A DNA stretch of 64,000 nt from Thalassolituus sp006212115 (GCF_040372045.1 NZ_BAABWH010000005.1), one strand, 5' to 3'. Shown: positions 8,494-17,462, numbered from the stretch's first letter. Translations and numbers: made by a program. The notes: a model not told the origin generated them from the letters alone.

Positions 8494-8634
8494 ATGCTGT
8501 TAACTTACGTTTTACTCAGTGCCATTATTATCGCCGGTGGTATTGTCACTTGCGCTATTCGCCGCGGCGACACCAACTTTCAGCTTTCAACCAGCAAACC
8601 TCTTCTAGCCGTCTATCCGGTTAAAAAGCGTTAA
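8494..8634 (+). CDS. Possible 46-residue single-span membrane protein
   Basis: Reads from the ATG at 8494 with a purine-rich GAGACGG just upstream. The product has a hydrophobic helix (LLTYVLLSAIIIAGGIVTC, residues 2-20) followed by a basic turn (AIRRGD) and a polar tail ending VKKR. A hairpin AGCGGG...CCCGCT (about 8438-8457) precedes it. No family recognised. It could equally be the untranslated end of the rsmC transcript. Confidence 0.4.
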   Translation: MLLTYVLLSAIIIAGGIVTCAIRRGDTNFQLSTSKPLLAVYPVKKR

Positions 8635-8646
8635 AGATCTTGCTCG

Positions 8647-9438
8647 TTAAGGCATATTGCGCGAATAAAAAATTTCGCGCATTTCTTTGCGAACCTTTTC
8701 TTCGACTTCTGAGCGTTCTGCCTGACTCATGTTTTTAGAGCGCTCACCGAACAAGTAGTTATCGAGCTCAAACTCTTTAAGAATCATCTTGGTGTGGAAC
8801 AGGTTTTCCTGGTACACATTTACGTCGATCATCTCGTACGCATTCTGCGTATCTTCAGTCATGTAATTCTGAATCGAATTAATGTCATGATCGATATAGT
8901 GCTTCACACCATCCTCATCGCGAGTGAAACCCCGGACCCGGTAATCGACGGTCACGATGTCAGAATCCAGCGAGTGAATAAGGTAGTTCAATGCCTTCAA
9001 CGGCGAGATCAGACCGCATGTCGACACATCAATATCAGCACGGAAAGTTGAAATGCCACCGTGCGGGTGACTTTCAGGGTAGGTATGAACAGTCACATGT
9101 GACTTATCCAGATGCGCAACAACAGAATCTCGCAGCGGCCCCGGTTTTTCTTCCACCATATCCTCTGGTGGCGGTACCTCGTGCTCTGCAATCAGCATAG
9201 TCACACTGGCCCCTTCGGGCTCATAATCCTGACGCGCCACATTAAGAATATGAGCACCGATGATATCGACCACCTCCGTCAGGATTTTAGTCAGACGATC
9301 GGCACTGTACAGCTCATCAATATACTCAATGTACTCCTGACGCTCTTTCTCTGTTTTCGTGTAGCAAACATCGTAAATGTTAAAACTCAGAGATTTCGTC
9401 AGATTATTAAAGCCATGCAGGCGCAACTTATCGTTCAA
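8647..9438 (-). CDS. speD: S-adenosylmethionine decarboxylase proenzyme
   Basis: 263 residues, matching the E. coli-type SpeD (264). It makes decarboxylated SAM, the aminopropyl donor for spermidine. The self-cleavage site HLDKSHVTVHTYPE is present, where the serine after the lysine becomes the pyruvoyl cofactor, and HPHGGISTFRADIDVSTCG carries the catalytic histidine and cysteine. No speE is adjacent. Neighbours speD, OsmC-like and crp are also close in other gammaproteobacteria. Confidence 0.96.
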   Translation of the reverse strand: MNDKLRLHGFNNLTKSLSFNIYDVCYTKTEKERQEYIEYIDELYSADRLTKILTEVVDIIGAHILNVARQDYEPEGASVTMLIAEHEVPPPEDMVEEKPGPLRDSVVAHLDKSHVTVHTYPESHPHGGISTFRADIDVSTCGLISPLKALNYLIHSLDSDIVTVDYRVRGFTRDEDGVKHYIDHDINSIQNYMTEDTQNAYEMIDVNVYQENLFHTKMILKEFELDNYLFGERSKNMSQAERSEVEEKVRKEMREIFYSRNMP

Positions 9439-9482
9439 TTCAGTACCCTTTCAATCGTAAGCACAAACAGTCGAGACGGAGC

Positions 9483-9905
9483 TTACTCGGCCTCAGCAAC
9501 GCTGTAGCTGTGTGTAATTTCAACACCGCCCTGCTCCAGCATAATGGACGCAGAACAATATTTTTCTGCAGACAGTTTCACCGCCCGCTCTACCGCCGAT
9601 TCCTTCAGGCTTCGACCGGTTACCGTGAAGTGCACGTGAATCTTGGTAAACACAGCAGGTACTGCATCCGCACGTTCGGCTTCAATATCGGCAACGCAGT
9701 CTGTCACGGCAAGGCGCTGCTTACGCAGAATGCTCATGACATCAAAACTGGTGCAACCACCTAACCCGAGAAGCAGCATCTCCATGGGACGAACACCCAT
9801 GTTCCGACCGCCGTGATCCTCTGGTCCGTCCATAACAACAGCGTGCCCGCTGCCAGACTCCCCGAGAAACATCGCGTTATCGACCCACTTGACCCGTGTT
9901 TTCAT
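9483..9905 (-). CDS. yhfA: OsmC-like peroxiredoxin-fold protein (YhfA type)
   Basis: 140 residues. Two cysteines lie in the family positions, GLGGCTSFDV (about 51) and SAEKYCSASIML (about 117), as in OsmC/Ohr proteins that reduce organic hydroperoxides; YhfA itself has no settled substrate. It is divergent from crp, the same arrangement as yhfA-crp in E. coli, which supports the assignment. Confidence 0.85.
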   Translation of the reverse strand: MKTRVKWVDNAMFLGESGSGHAVVMDGPEDHGGRNMGVRPMEMLLLGLGGCTSFDVMSILRKQRLAVTDCVADIEAERADAVPAVFTKIHVHFTVTGRSLKESAVERAVKLSAEKYCSASIMLEQGGVEITHSYSVAEAE

Positions 9906-10094
9906 CTGCGCTCACTCCGGCTTGTAAAAACGCGGAGCTTACCACAGAGTACGCGGGCGGATAATATGACATATGTAAAATCCAGAAAATGCCTGAAAAA
10001 CAAGGGCAAACGGCATAAATGGCCCCAATGCTGGGTTCAACTTACCCGGTTGATGAGTGATAATCGAAAGAAGCTCGAACAAGGACAATAACAA

Positions 10095-10733
10095 ATGATC
10101 ATTCCTCGTATTCCCTCCATGCATGCGCCGCTGGAGCATTTCCTGACGCATTGCCACAAGAAGCGTTACCCAGCACGGACCACCATCATCCATGCAGGTG
10201 AAGAAAGCGATACTCTGTACTACCTGATGAAAGGCTCGGTAAGCGTCACCATCGAGGACGACGAAGGTCGAGAAATGATCATGGCCTACCTGAACGAAGG
10301 TGACTTCTTTGGCGAAATGGGGCTTTTCGACGACGACAACAGCGCCCGAACCGCATGTGTTCGCGCGAAAACACCATGTGAAGTAGCCGAGATCTCGTAC
10401 GCCCGATTCCGCGAACTGGCAGATTCCGATTCAGAACTCGTGTTCCGTATTTTCCGTCAGATGGCAGAGCGTCTGACACGTACTACACGAAAAGCAGGCG
10501 ACCTCGCGTTCCTGGACGTGACCGGTCGTGTGGCAGGCACCCTGCTGGACCTATGTAAGCAACCAGATGCCATGACACACCCTGATGGTATGCAGATCAA
10601 AATCACCCGTCAGGAAATCGGACGCATTGTAGGCTGCTCCCGTGAAATGGCTGGACGGGTGCTTAAGTCCCTTGAAGAGCAAGGGCTGATCAGTGTGGCT
10701 GGCAAAACGATTGTGGTGTTTGGTACTCGCTGA
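10095..10733 (+). CDS. crp: cAMP receptor protein family regulator (Crp/Vfr)
   Basis: 212 residues. An N-terminal cyclic-nucleotide-binding barrel (about 15-125) carries the phosphate-binding cassette FFGEMGLFDDDNSARTA, and a C-terminal winged helix has ITRQEIGRIVGCSREMAGRV (about 167-186) as helix-turn-helix with the DNA-contacting RE-R pattern. Role: cAMP-dependent global regulation of carbon use and, in Vfr-type organisms, of surface and secretion functions. AAGGAC lies ten bases before the start. A strong terminator follows. Confidence 0.95.
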   Translation: MIIPRIPSMHAPLEHFLTHCHKKRYPARTTIIHAGEESDTLYYLMKGSVSVTIEDDEGREMIMAYLNEGDFFGEMGLFDDDNSARTACVRAKTPCEVAEISYARFRELADSDSELVFRIFRQMAERLTRTTRKAGDLAFLDVTGRVAGTLLDLCKQPDAMTHPDGMQIKITRQEIGRIVGCSREMAGRVLKSLEEQGLISVAGKTIVVFGTR

Positions 10734-10747
10734 GTACTGAATGCTTT

Positions 10748-10778
10748 GAAAGCGCCCGGTTTTTACCGGGCGTTTTTG
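10748..10778 (+). terminator. Terminator of crp
   Basis: CGCCCGGT-TTTT-ACCGGGCG (10753-10772) followed by T5. Confidence 0.9.
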
Positions 10779-10779
10779 T

Positions 10780-11371
10780 ATGTGAAGGAGTAGCTGCCTT
10801 CGGCAGGGGACTTTTCTGACTGCCGCCAAATCGTTGTTTTTCTGCAAGGGGCGGGCCCCTTCCGATCCCCCTTTCCGGCGTGATGTCCTGATCCTTGTCT
10901 CTTGATACCGATTGGGGCACGCCTGCAGCGGCCATCCATGGCCGCGGGCAGGCTTAACCGGCTTCCTGCCGGTTAGCACCCATCGATATCTGCGATCCTG
11001 CGGGGTCATCACAAGCCGGGGTTCATCAGCGCTTCGCGGCGATGTCCTTTTTCATTTTGAAAGAGGGTTTTGAGGGGAGGCAATGCGCCTCTGGGGCCGC
11101 CGGTATTTACGCCAGCTTTGTAGGCAACGTGAGGCAGGATGCCGAGCGAGGCTCCATACGGGCATGAATGCCCGCCGGAGCCGGTTGCCGGAAAAGCCAG
11201 TAAATATCGGATATACGGCCCAGAAAGCGCGAAAGCAGGGGGATGGGCCGCCCGCCCGGGGGACAAGGTCCCCCAACAAGGGCATGTAGACCCGGCGGCA
11301 GCTACACACAAAAAGCCCGGCGTAGCCAAAGAAGCCACACCACCGAAGGGGGCGACAACCCGACCGTCAGG
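10780..11371. repeat. GC-rich hairpin-rich gene-free segment, probable dispersed intergenic repeat
   Basis: Nearly 600 bases between crp and trpC with base composition visibly richer in GC than either neighbour. It contains several perfect inverted repeats: AAGGGGC-GG-GCCCCTT (10846-10861), a nested stem GCCTGC...GCGGCCAT-CC-ATGGCCGC...GCAGGC (10921-10953), AACCGGC-TTCCT-GCCGGTT (10956-10974) and GGGGGAC-AAG-GTCCCCC (11258-11274). Open frames cross it on both strands but none has family features, a ribosome site or normal residue use; they look like the spurious hypothetical proteins that fill such elements. No transposase, no clear terminal repeats. What it does is unknown. Confidence 0.55.
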
Positions 11372-12172
11372 TCAGAAAAACAGTTTGGCGAGTTCCTCGC
11401 CAGGATTCTCCGCCCTCATAAAGGCTTCGCCGACCAAAAACGCATGAACATCGCGATCACGCATAACCTTCACATCATCCGGACCGAGTATGCCGCTCTC
11501 TGTTACCAGAAGTCTGTCTCCCGGCACTTTGTCGAGCAACCCAAACGTTGTTTCCAAAGTCAGGTCAAACGTATGCAGATTACGGTTATTGATACCTACC
11601 AATGGGGTATTCAAAGTCAACGCAGTCTCAAGTTCTTCGCCATCATGGACTTCAACCAGTACGTCCATTCCCAGCTCATGGGCAATACCTTCAAGATCCT
11701 GAAGCTGCATTTTACTGAGAGCGGAAACAATCAGCAGCACACAGTCTGCGTTAATCATCCGAGCTTCGTAGATCTGATACGGATCAACCAAAAAATCCTT
11801 ACGGATAACTGGCAAAGAGCACGCCGCACGCGCTGCTTTCAGGTAATCTTCATGCCCTTGAAAGTAATCGCGATCCGTCAAAACCGACAAGCAAGCAGCG
11901 CCAGCAGCTTCGTAGGACTCAGCGATTTCCTGAGGAATAAAATTTTCACGCAGCACCCCCTTTGAAGGTGACGCTTTTTTAATTTCAGCAATAACCGCCG
12001 GCTTACCTGCATCCACTTTTTGCTTCATGGCGCGGTAAAAACCACGTAGCTCGGATGCGTCCTGATCCAGCGCCTGCGCTTTCAGTTCATTTAATGAGAG
12101 TGCACGGCTACGTTCTTCAACTTCGCGGCCTTTTGTCTCAATGATTTTTTTCAGAATCGTAGGTGTATTCAT
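11372..12172 (-). CDS. trpC: Indole-3-glycerol phosphate synthase
   Basis: 266 residues; single-function TrpC without the TrpF domain found in enterics. It closes the ring of CdRP to indole-3-glycerol phosphate in tryptophan synthesis. The catalytic residues of the TIM barrel are visible: AEIKKASPSKG (lysine near 55), IRKDFL (lysine near 115), VEVHDGEE, GINNRNL and VTESGI. Thirteen bases separate it from trpD. Downstream is the GC-rich segment and no clear terminator. Confidence 0.97.
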   Translation of the reverse strand: MNTPTILKKIIETKGREVEERSRALSLNELKAQALDQDASELRGFYRAMKQKVDAGKPAVIAEIKKASPSKGVLRENFIPQEIAESYEAAGAACLSVLTDRDYFQGHEDYLKAARAACSLPVIRKDFLVDPYQIYEARMINADCVLLIVSALSKMQLQDLEGIAHELGMDVLVEVHDGEELETALTLNTPLVGINNRNLHTFDLTLETTFGLLDKVPGDRLLVTESGILGPDDVKVMRDRDVHAFLVGEAFMRAENPGEELAKLFF

Positions 12173-12185
12173 AGTATTCCCACAC

Positions 12186-13232
12186 TTACCCGGCGTTGTC
12201 TTCTGCCAGTAAGCTTGAAAAGCTGACCAACTCTTTTAATTTTTCCAATGCTAGTCCGGAGCATATGGCATCATCTGCCATGGCGACGCCTTCTTTTAAC
12301 GAACGTGCTAATCCCGCAACATAGATGGCAGCACCAGCATTCAGCATCAACATATCAGCAGCGCGTTGGCCTTCGGCAGTTTCCCGTTTACCAAGTGCGT
12401 CTTTGATTAATCCAAGGGATGCCTCTGCGCTGTCGACATCCAGCCCTTTAAGCGGCTGCGATTCAATTCCAAGATCTTCCGGAGTAATCATAAATTCGCG
12501 AACGTCGCCATCTTTCAACTCACAGGCATACGTTTCGGTGGCAAGACTGATTTCGTCGAGGCCATCTTTTGAGTGAACCACAAGCACATGGCCACCACCC
12601 AGACGCTGCAGTACTTCTGCAACCGGACGCACGAGCGCCTGCGAAAAGACACCGATAACCTGATTGGCGACACCTGCAGGGTTGGTCATCGGGCCCAGGA
12701 TATTAAAAATCGTGCGCAATCCCAGAGACTTGCGAGGTCCAATGGCATGCTTCATTGCACTGTGATGAGAAGGCGCAAACATAAAGCCCACGCCGAGTTC
12801 ATCGATACAGCGCGCAACTTGCTCAGCCGTTAAAGCCAGATTCACTCCCGCCGCTTCGAGCAAGTCGGCGCTGCCAGATTTTGACGACACACCACGATTA
12901 CCGTGTTTTGCGACCGTTCCACCGGCTGCGGCGACCACAAACGAAGACGCCGTGGAGACGTTGAACAGGTTTGCGCCGTCGCCACCTGTGCCAACAATAT
13001 CAACAGCATTCTCAGCCTTAACTTTCACGCCTGTCGCCAATTCACGCATCACAGTAACAGCACCAACAATTTCATCGATGCTTTCACTCTTCATACGCAG
13101 TGCGACCAGAAATGCGCCTATTTGTGCATCATCACACTGTCCAGTCATAATCTGACGCATGACTTCTGTCATTTCGCTGGTTGTCAGATCCTGACGTTCT
13201 ACTACCCGCGCAAGGGCCTCTTTAATATCCAT
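12186..13232 (-). CDS. trpD: Anthranilate phosphoribosyltransferase
   Basis: 348 residues, the usual length. It joins anthranilate and PRPP. The PRPP/magnesium loop GTGGDGANLFNVSTASSF (about 82-99) and AKHGNRGVSSKSGSADLLE (about 110-128) are intact. It lies twelve bases after trpG in the transcript, so trpGDC is one unit. Confidence 0.97.
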   Translation of the reverse strand: MDIKEALARVVERQDLTTSEMTEVMRQIMTGQCDDAQIGAFLVALRMKSESIDEIVGAVTVMRELATGVKVKAENAVDIVGTGGDGANLFNVSTASSFVVAAAGGTVAKHGNRGVSSKSGSADLLEAAGVNLALTAEQVARCIDELGVGFMFAPSHHSAMKHAIGPRKSLGLRTIFNILGPMTNPAGVANQVIGVFSQALVRPVAEVLQRLGGGHVLVVHSKDGLDEISLATETYACELKDGDVREFMITPEDLGIESQPLKGLDVDSAEASLGLIKDALGKRETAEGQRAADMLMLNAGAAIYVAGLARSLKEGVAMADDAICSGLALEKLKELVSFSSLLAEDNAG

Positions 13233-13244
13233 TTTCGCCTCCCG

Positions 13245-13838
13245 TCAGTCGCGGTTCAGTGTGGTTTTTAAAAAATTATCGAGCAGTTCATGACCGTGCT
13301 CGGTCAGGATAGACTCGGGGTGGAACTGCACGCCTTCGACGGCTAATTCCTTGTGCCGTACCCCCATAATCTCTTCCATGCTGCCGTCTGGATTTTCTGT
13401 CCAGGCAGTAATTTCCAGACAATCGGGAAGGTTCTGCTTATCAATCACTAGCGAGTGATAGCGAGTTGCCTTGTAAGGATTAGGCAACCCCGCAAATGCG
13501 CCCTGCCCGGCATGATAAATATCCGATGCTTTCCCATGCATTACTTGCCCGGCACGAACAATATCGCCACCGTATACTTGGCCAATACTCTGATGACCGA
13601 GGCAGATGCCCAACACTGGAATTTTGCCTGCGAAATGGCGAATCGCAGCCATAGAAATACCAGCCTCATTCGGCGTGCACGGCCCGGGAGAGATCACCAG
13701 ACGCTCAGGGTTTAACGCTTCAATTTCTTCAATAGAAATTTCATCGTTGCGAAATACCTTTACTTCGGCACCCAGCTCAGTGAAATACTGAACGACGTTG
13801 TAAGTAAAGGAGTCATAATTATCAATCATTACTAACAT
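13245..13838 (-). CDS. trpG: Anthranilate synthase component II (glutamine amidotransferase)
   Basis: 197 residues, class I amidotransferase. The nucleophile is Cys79 in GICLGHQSIGQ and the catalytic HPES triad element is near 173. It supplies ammonia to TrpE; in pseudomonads the same subunit may also serve PabB. It is separate from trpD, unlike the enteric fusion, and starts eleven bases after the trpE stop. Confidence 0.97.
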   Translation of the reverse strand: MLVMIDNYDSFTYNVVQYFTELGAEVKVFRNDEISIEEIEALNPERLVISPGPCTPNEAGISMAAIRHFAGKIPVLGICLGHQSIGQVYGGDIVRAGQVMHGKASDIYHAGQGAFAGLPNPYKATRYHSLVIDKQNLPDCLEITAWTENPDGSMEEIMGVRHKELAVEGVQFHPESILTEHGHELLDNFLKTTLNRD

Positions 13839-13849
13839 AACGCTCTCCT

Positions 13850-15331
13850 TTACTGATCCAGACCCGCTGCAGCCATGGCTACAGCACGAAAGACCGCACG
13901 GCCTTTATTCATGGTTTCTTTCCACTCCAGTCGCGGTACGGAATCCGCTACGACACCGGCTCCGGCCTGTATATTCAGGATGCCGTCTTTGATTACGGCT
14001 GTACGAATGGCAATAGCTGTATCCATATTACCGTTCCAACTCAGATAGCCAACGGCACCGCCGTATACGCCTCGCTTGGTTGATTCAAACTCGTCGATGA
14101 TTTCCATCGCACGGATTTTAGGTGCGCCGCTAAGCGTTCCTGCAGGATGTGCCGCACGAAGTACATCCATCGCACTGACGCCTTCTTTCACCTTACCGGT
14201 TACGTTGGATACGATATGCATGACATGGCTGTATCGTTCAACAACCATCTGGTCGGTCACTTTGACCTGCCCCGACTGGGCAATCCGGCCAACGTCATTA
14301 CGCCCGAGATCAATCAGCATCAAATGCTCGGCAATTTCTTTAGGGTCAGACAACAGCTCTTCTTCCAGCGCTTTATCTTCTTCTGGTGTTTGCCCGCGAT
14401 AGCGGGTGCCTGCAATCGGACGCACTGTGACTTCGCCGTCTTCAAGACGCGCGAGAATTTCTGGCGATGATCCCACTACATGAAAATCACCCAGATTCAG
14501 ACAATACATATAAGGCGATGGATTTAGCGTGCGTAAAGCGCGATAAACATCCACCGGATTGCCATCAAAAGGCACCTGCATCCGTTGTGAAATAACGCAC
14601 TGCATGATGTCACCAGACAAAACGTATTCTTTTATCTGGTCAACGGCATTCATAAATTCCTGTTCACCAAAACAAGAACGGAAGTCCTCTTCCTGAATAT
14701 TGACCGCCGGGCGTAGTTTGCCGACATCTCCCTGATAAGGCGCCCGAAGCGTCTCGCGTAATGCATCTAAGCGCGCTTCGGCCTTCGCCAACGCGTCGTC
14801 ATGCGCGGGGTCCGCCATAACAATTAAGTGCAGCTTGCCACTCAGGTTGTCAAACACGACCACTTCTTCGGACACCATAAGCAGTATGTCCGGTGTACCA
14901 ATTTCATCTTTCGGGCATGTTTCTTTCAGGCGTGGTTCGATATAACGAATGGTGTCATAGCCAAAATACCCCACCAGACCGCCATCGAACTTGGGTAGAC
15001 CTTCGATATCGGGGACACGGAAACGTGACTGGAATTCTTCGACGAAAGCCAGAGGGTCATCCGCGTGGTGCTCTTCGACCACCTGGTTATCACGCAGTAG
15101 TTGTATCTCGCTACCGCGGATGCTGAGGACTTCCCGCGCCGGTAAACCGATCATGGAATAACGCCCCCATTTTTCTCCGCCCTGCACAGACTCGAACAGG
15201 TAGGTATAAGGTTGATCAGCGAGTTTGAGATAAGTCGATAGTGGCGTGTCGAGATCAGCCAATACCTGACGTGCAACCGGAATACGGTTATAGCCCTGTT
15301 CAACCAGAGCAGAAAATTCTTGCGGATTCAT
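13850..15331 (-). CDS. trpE: Anthranilate synthase component I
   Basis: 493 residues. It converts chorismate and ammonia to anthranilate. The tryptophan feedback-binding segment is near the N-terminus (YTYLFESVQGGEKWGRYSMI, about 42-61) and the chorismate-binding half has RPIAGTRYRG, LIDLGRNDVGR, HPAGTLSGAPKIRAMEII and QAGAGVVADS. Here all four genes trpE-G-D-C sit together, whereas pseudomonads keep trpE apart from trpGDC. A perfect inverted repeat lies just upstream of the start. Confidence 0.97.
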   Translation of the reverse strand: MNPQEFSALVEQGYNRIPVARQVLADLDTPLSTYLKLADQPYTYLFESVQGGEKWGRYSMIGLPAREVLSIRGSEIQLLRDNQVVEEHHADDPLAFVEEFQSRFRVPDIEGLPKFDGGLVGYFGYDTIRYIEPRLKETCPKDEIGTPDILLMVSEEVVVFDNLSGKLHLIVMADPAHDDALAKAEARLDALRETLRAPYQGDVGKLRPAVNIQEEDFRSCFGEQEFMNAVDQIKEYVLSGDIMQCVISQRMQVPFDGNPVDVYRALRTLNPSPYMYCLNLGDFHVVGSSPEILARLEDGEVTVRPIAGTRYRGQTPEEDKALEEELLSDPKEIAEHLMLIDLGRNDVGRIAQSGQVKVTDQMVVERYSHVMHIVSNVTGKVKEGVSAMDVLRAAHPAGTLSGAPKIRAMEIIDEFESTKRGVYGGAVGYLSWNGNMDTAIAIRTAVIKDGILNIQAGAGVVADSVPRLEWKETMNKGRAVFRAVAMAAAGLDQ

Positions 15332-15347
15332 AGAAAACCTTCAGATT

Positions 15348-15393
15348 GTTAAGCGCAAATTAATAACAGATGTAGAGAAACCTGGCGCTTAAC
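15348..15393 (-). promoter_or_regulatory. Inverted repeat in the trpE leader
   Basis: GTTAAGCGC (15348-15356) and GCGCTTAAC (15385-15393) are perfect 9-base inverted arms 28 bases apart, ending 17 bases before the trpE start codon and next to its GAAGG ribosome site. No tandem-tryptophan leader peptide was found in the 230-base leader, so this is not a classical attenuator. It could be an operator or an RNA stem controlling initiation. Confidence 0.45.
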
Positions 15394-15562
15394 ACCATCG
15401 ACGAGTCAGATGCTGACCCTGTTGCTGTAGGCGGCTGTATTGGAAAAACACCGCGAGCTCCGGAGATTGATTGAATATTGAGGTTGAATATAACGGCTGC
15501 CACGCCGAACGGCAAGGGGACTGGGCAGGTAGACACCGTGAGGCGACAAAAAGCCCAAATTG

Positions 15563-16228
15563 TCAGCGCCAGTCGAGCACTGGCCAAGATCGTTCAGCAG
15601 CGACACTCGTCAATATCGCATTCGGGTTGAGCACGATTGGGTGTCCAACTTCCTCAAACAAGGGCAGATCGGCGTGACTGTCGGAATAAAAGGCGGTTTC
15701 ACCTAACCGGATACCTGTACCCTCAAGATAACGCTTTGCCATTTCCACCTTCCCTTTGCCGTAGCACAGCGGCTTGCGTAACCCACGAATGGTGTCATTG
15801 ACTGTGTCGAATCGATTACTGATGACGTCATCGACCCCAAGCTCTCGCCCATACGCATTGGCTACTACCTCGTCTGCACCGGTAATCAGAACTATCCGAC
15901 TCCCCTGTCTCTGGTAAGCAAATAGTAGGGATGCGGCCTGAGGATAGATATGTAGCTGCCCTCGCTCATGGAAGAAGCGCTCCACCGACGATTCATAATC
16001 AGCCAGCGTCATGCCCATTGTGCGGGTCCGGTAATAATTTGAAAGGCGGGTATGTGTGACTTTGCCACGCTTGTAAGCACGGTACAGGGACAGCAATGCC
16101 AGAGCGGCTTCCACCAGAGCCCAACGGTCACGTCGGAAGCGCCAGCGTATCCACAAGCTGTTTGCGTCTTTATTAATCAGGCTGTCGTCCAGGTCGAAAA
16201 ATACAACCGGAACGTTATACACCTTCAT
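15563..16228 (-). CDS. HAD superfamily phosphatase (HAD-IB, SerB-like)
   Basis: 221 residues from the ATG at 16228, preferred over the one at 16240 because GGAGAAGGGG lies directly before it. The HAD motifs are in order: nucleophile FFDLDDSL (about 9-16), ITGAD (motif II), a lysine in CYGKGKVEMAKR, and YSDSHADLPLFEEVG (motif III, about 186-200). The helical cap between motifs I and II is typical of HAD-IB phosphoserine-phosphatase-like enzymes. Substrate not predictable. It is upstream of trpE in the same direction but 230 bases away. Confidence 0.8.
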   Translation of the reverse strand: MKVYNVPVVFFDLDDSLINKDANSLWIRWRFRRDRWALVEAALALLSLYRAYKRGKVTHTRLSNYYRTRTMGMTLADYESSVERFFHERGQLHIYPQAASLLFAYQRQGSRIVLITGADEVVANAYGRELGVDDVISNRFDTVNDTIRGLRKPLCYGKGKVEMAKRYLEGTGIRLGETAFYSDSHADLPLFEEVGHPIVLNPNAILTSVAAERSWPVLDWR

Positions 16229-16311
16229 CCCCTTCTCCATTCGCTCAGACTATCACACGGCCAGACCCTCAAGCATACACAGAATGTAAAGGCACGTCGG
16301 AATGGTCAAAG

Positions 16312-16327
16312 TGTGACAAATTACATA
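16312..16327. promoter_or_regulatory. Possible Crp-type half-symmetric site before hpf
   Basis: TGTGACAAATTACATA matches the Crp pattern TGTGA-N6-TCACA fully in the left arm and at three of five bases in the right arm. It lies about 110 bases upstream of the hpf start. Speculative. Confidence 0.25.
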
Positions 16328-16439
16328 TTGCCACGATTAGGGGATTGACCTGAGTCACCACAGGCGTAGTTTGAATAGTCCATCCTTAATAAAGACGCAG
16401 CATATGGGCAGCGTCTCGCCACTGTGAAAAGGAGCGACT

Positions 16440-16781
16440 ATGAAAGGTTTGGAAATCTCTTTCCGTGATATCGAACACTCTGACGCCATTGAATATCAGA
16501 TCCGCGAAAAAGCCAGCAAACTGGCTTCACGCTATGAGGACATCACAGGCATACGTGCCGTCGTAGGTCTACCACACAATCACAGTAACAAAGGCAATAT
16601 TGCACACATCTCGCTGGAAGTCGGTCTACCCGGTGAGACCGTCGCCATCACACACGACCATCACGACAAGGCCGAGCACGAGAACATGTACATTGCCTTA
16701 CGTGACGCCTTTGACAAAGCCCAACGAAAAATCGGGCGAATACATAATAAGCGCATCGACACCAAGCGCCGTATGCACTAA
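16440..16781 (+). CDS. Ribosome hibernation promoting factor / RaiA family
   Basis: 113 residues, single S30AE domain. The conserved sequence GLEISFRDIEHSDAIEYQIREK at the N-terminus and the basic C-terminal part DAFDKAQRKIGRIHNKRI are typical of short HPF/YfiA proteins that bind the 30S decoding region and inactivate ribosomes in stationary phase or stress. It stands alone, away from rpoN, so it may be a second copy. AAGGAG is placed six bases before the ATG. Confidence 0.85.
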   Translation: MKGLEISFRDIEHSDAIEYQIREKASKLASRYEDITGIRAVVGLPHNHSNKGNIAHISLEVGLPGETVAITHDHHDKAEHENMYIALRDAFDKAQRKIGRIHNKRIDTKRRMH

Positions 16782-16797
16782 CTAAACTGCACAAACC

Positions 16798-16822
16798 AAA
16801 AAGGGGCCAATGGCCCCTTTTC
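16798..16822. terminator. Terminator between hpf and the TetR gene
   Basis: AAGGGGCC-AAT-GGCCCCTT with A and T flanks; it lies between convergent genes. Confidence 0.85.
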
Positions 16823-16868
16823 TCGTTCCAACTTGACAGTTGGGATTCTGCACTAACCGCGAGCGCTC

Positions 16869-17462
16869 TCAGAGCTTGCCACTGAGCAGCACCTGCAACA
16901 ACCCCGGCCGCGAGAGATCAGCATAAAGAGACGCCAATTCTTCTGGTGACTCGTTAAAGTCTTCGCGAATCCAACGAACAATGACAGCAAACGATGCACC
17001 CGCCAGGTAATCAATCACGTAGTGAATGCGACTGTTGCTTGCGATATTCAGTTTGTGCGCTTCGATATAACGTTCAATCGTCTGACCTACGTAGGTCTTA
17101 AACTCATTGAGCAGTATCGCCTCAACGTCTTCTGCCACCAGCAGTCGCGCGACATCCGAGTGCAGCTGCCACTGGCGGAACATGAGTACCGCAATCTCAG
17201 GATCGACATTGGGAGAGCGGGTAAGAATCGGATCAATCTGCTCGGCAAACTCCAGAAACATCTGCTCGATGTAATAGCGCAGCAAGTCGTCTTTCGATCG
17301 AAAGTGGAGATAAAAGGTAGGCCGGGCCACACCTGAATGCTCGCAAATATTTGCGACTGACAGCTTGGAATAAGGTTTCTCTGCCATCAGTTTGAGAAGA
17401 GTGCTCACTAACAGACGTCGAGAGCGTTCAACCCGTTTGTCCAGTTCCTTCGCAGCGGCCAC
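16869..17462 (-). CDS. TetR-family transcriptional regulator
   Basis: 197 residues. The N-terminal DNA-binding helices are clear (about 12-60): LLVSTLLKLMAEKPYSKLSV, then NICEHSGVARPTFYLHFRSK. The C-terminal ligand-binding half is helical with no assignable ligand. It is downstream of, and in the same direction as, the fadE pair but separated by a terminator. Possible promoter elements for it lie at about 17490-17515 (TATATT-like box). Whether it controls the fadE genes is not shown by the sequence. Confidence 0.85.
   Translation of the reverse strand: MAAAKELDKRVERSRRLLVSTLLKLMAEKPYSKLSVANICEHSGVARPTFYLHFRSKDDLLRYYIEQMFLEFAEQIDPILTRSPNVDPEIAVLMFRQWQLHSDVARLLVAEDVEAILLNEFKTYVGQTIERYIEAHKLNIASNSRIHYVIDYLAGASFAVIVRWIREDFNESPEELASLYADLSRPGLLQVLLSGKL

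Noticed and set aside
11009..11338. Small frames on both strands within the GC-rich element (also 11243-11965 plus strand)
   Set aside because: No ribosome site, strongly biased composition, and overlap with hairpins; treated as part of the repeat element.
15360..15606. trp leader peptide in the trpE upstream region
   Set aside because: The small frames there have no tandem tryptophan codons and no following terminator/antiterminator pair.
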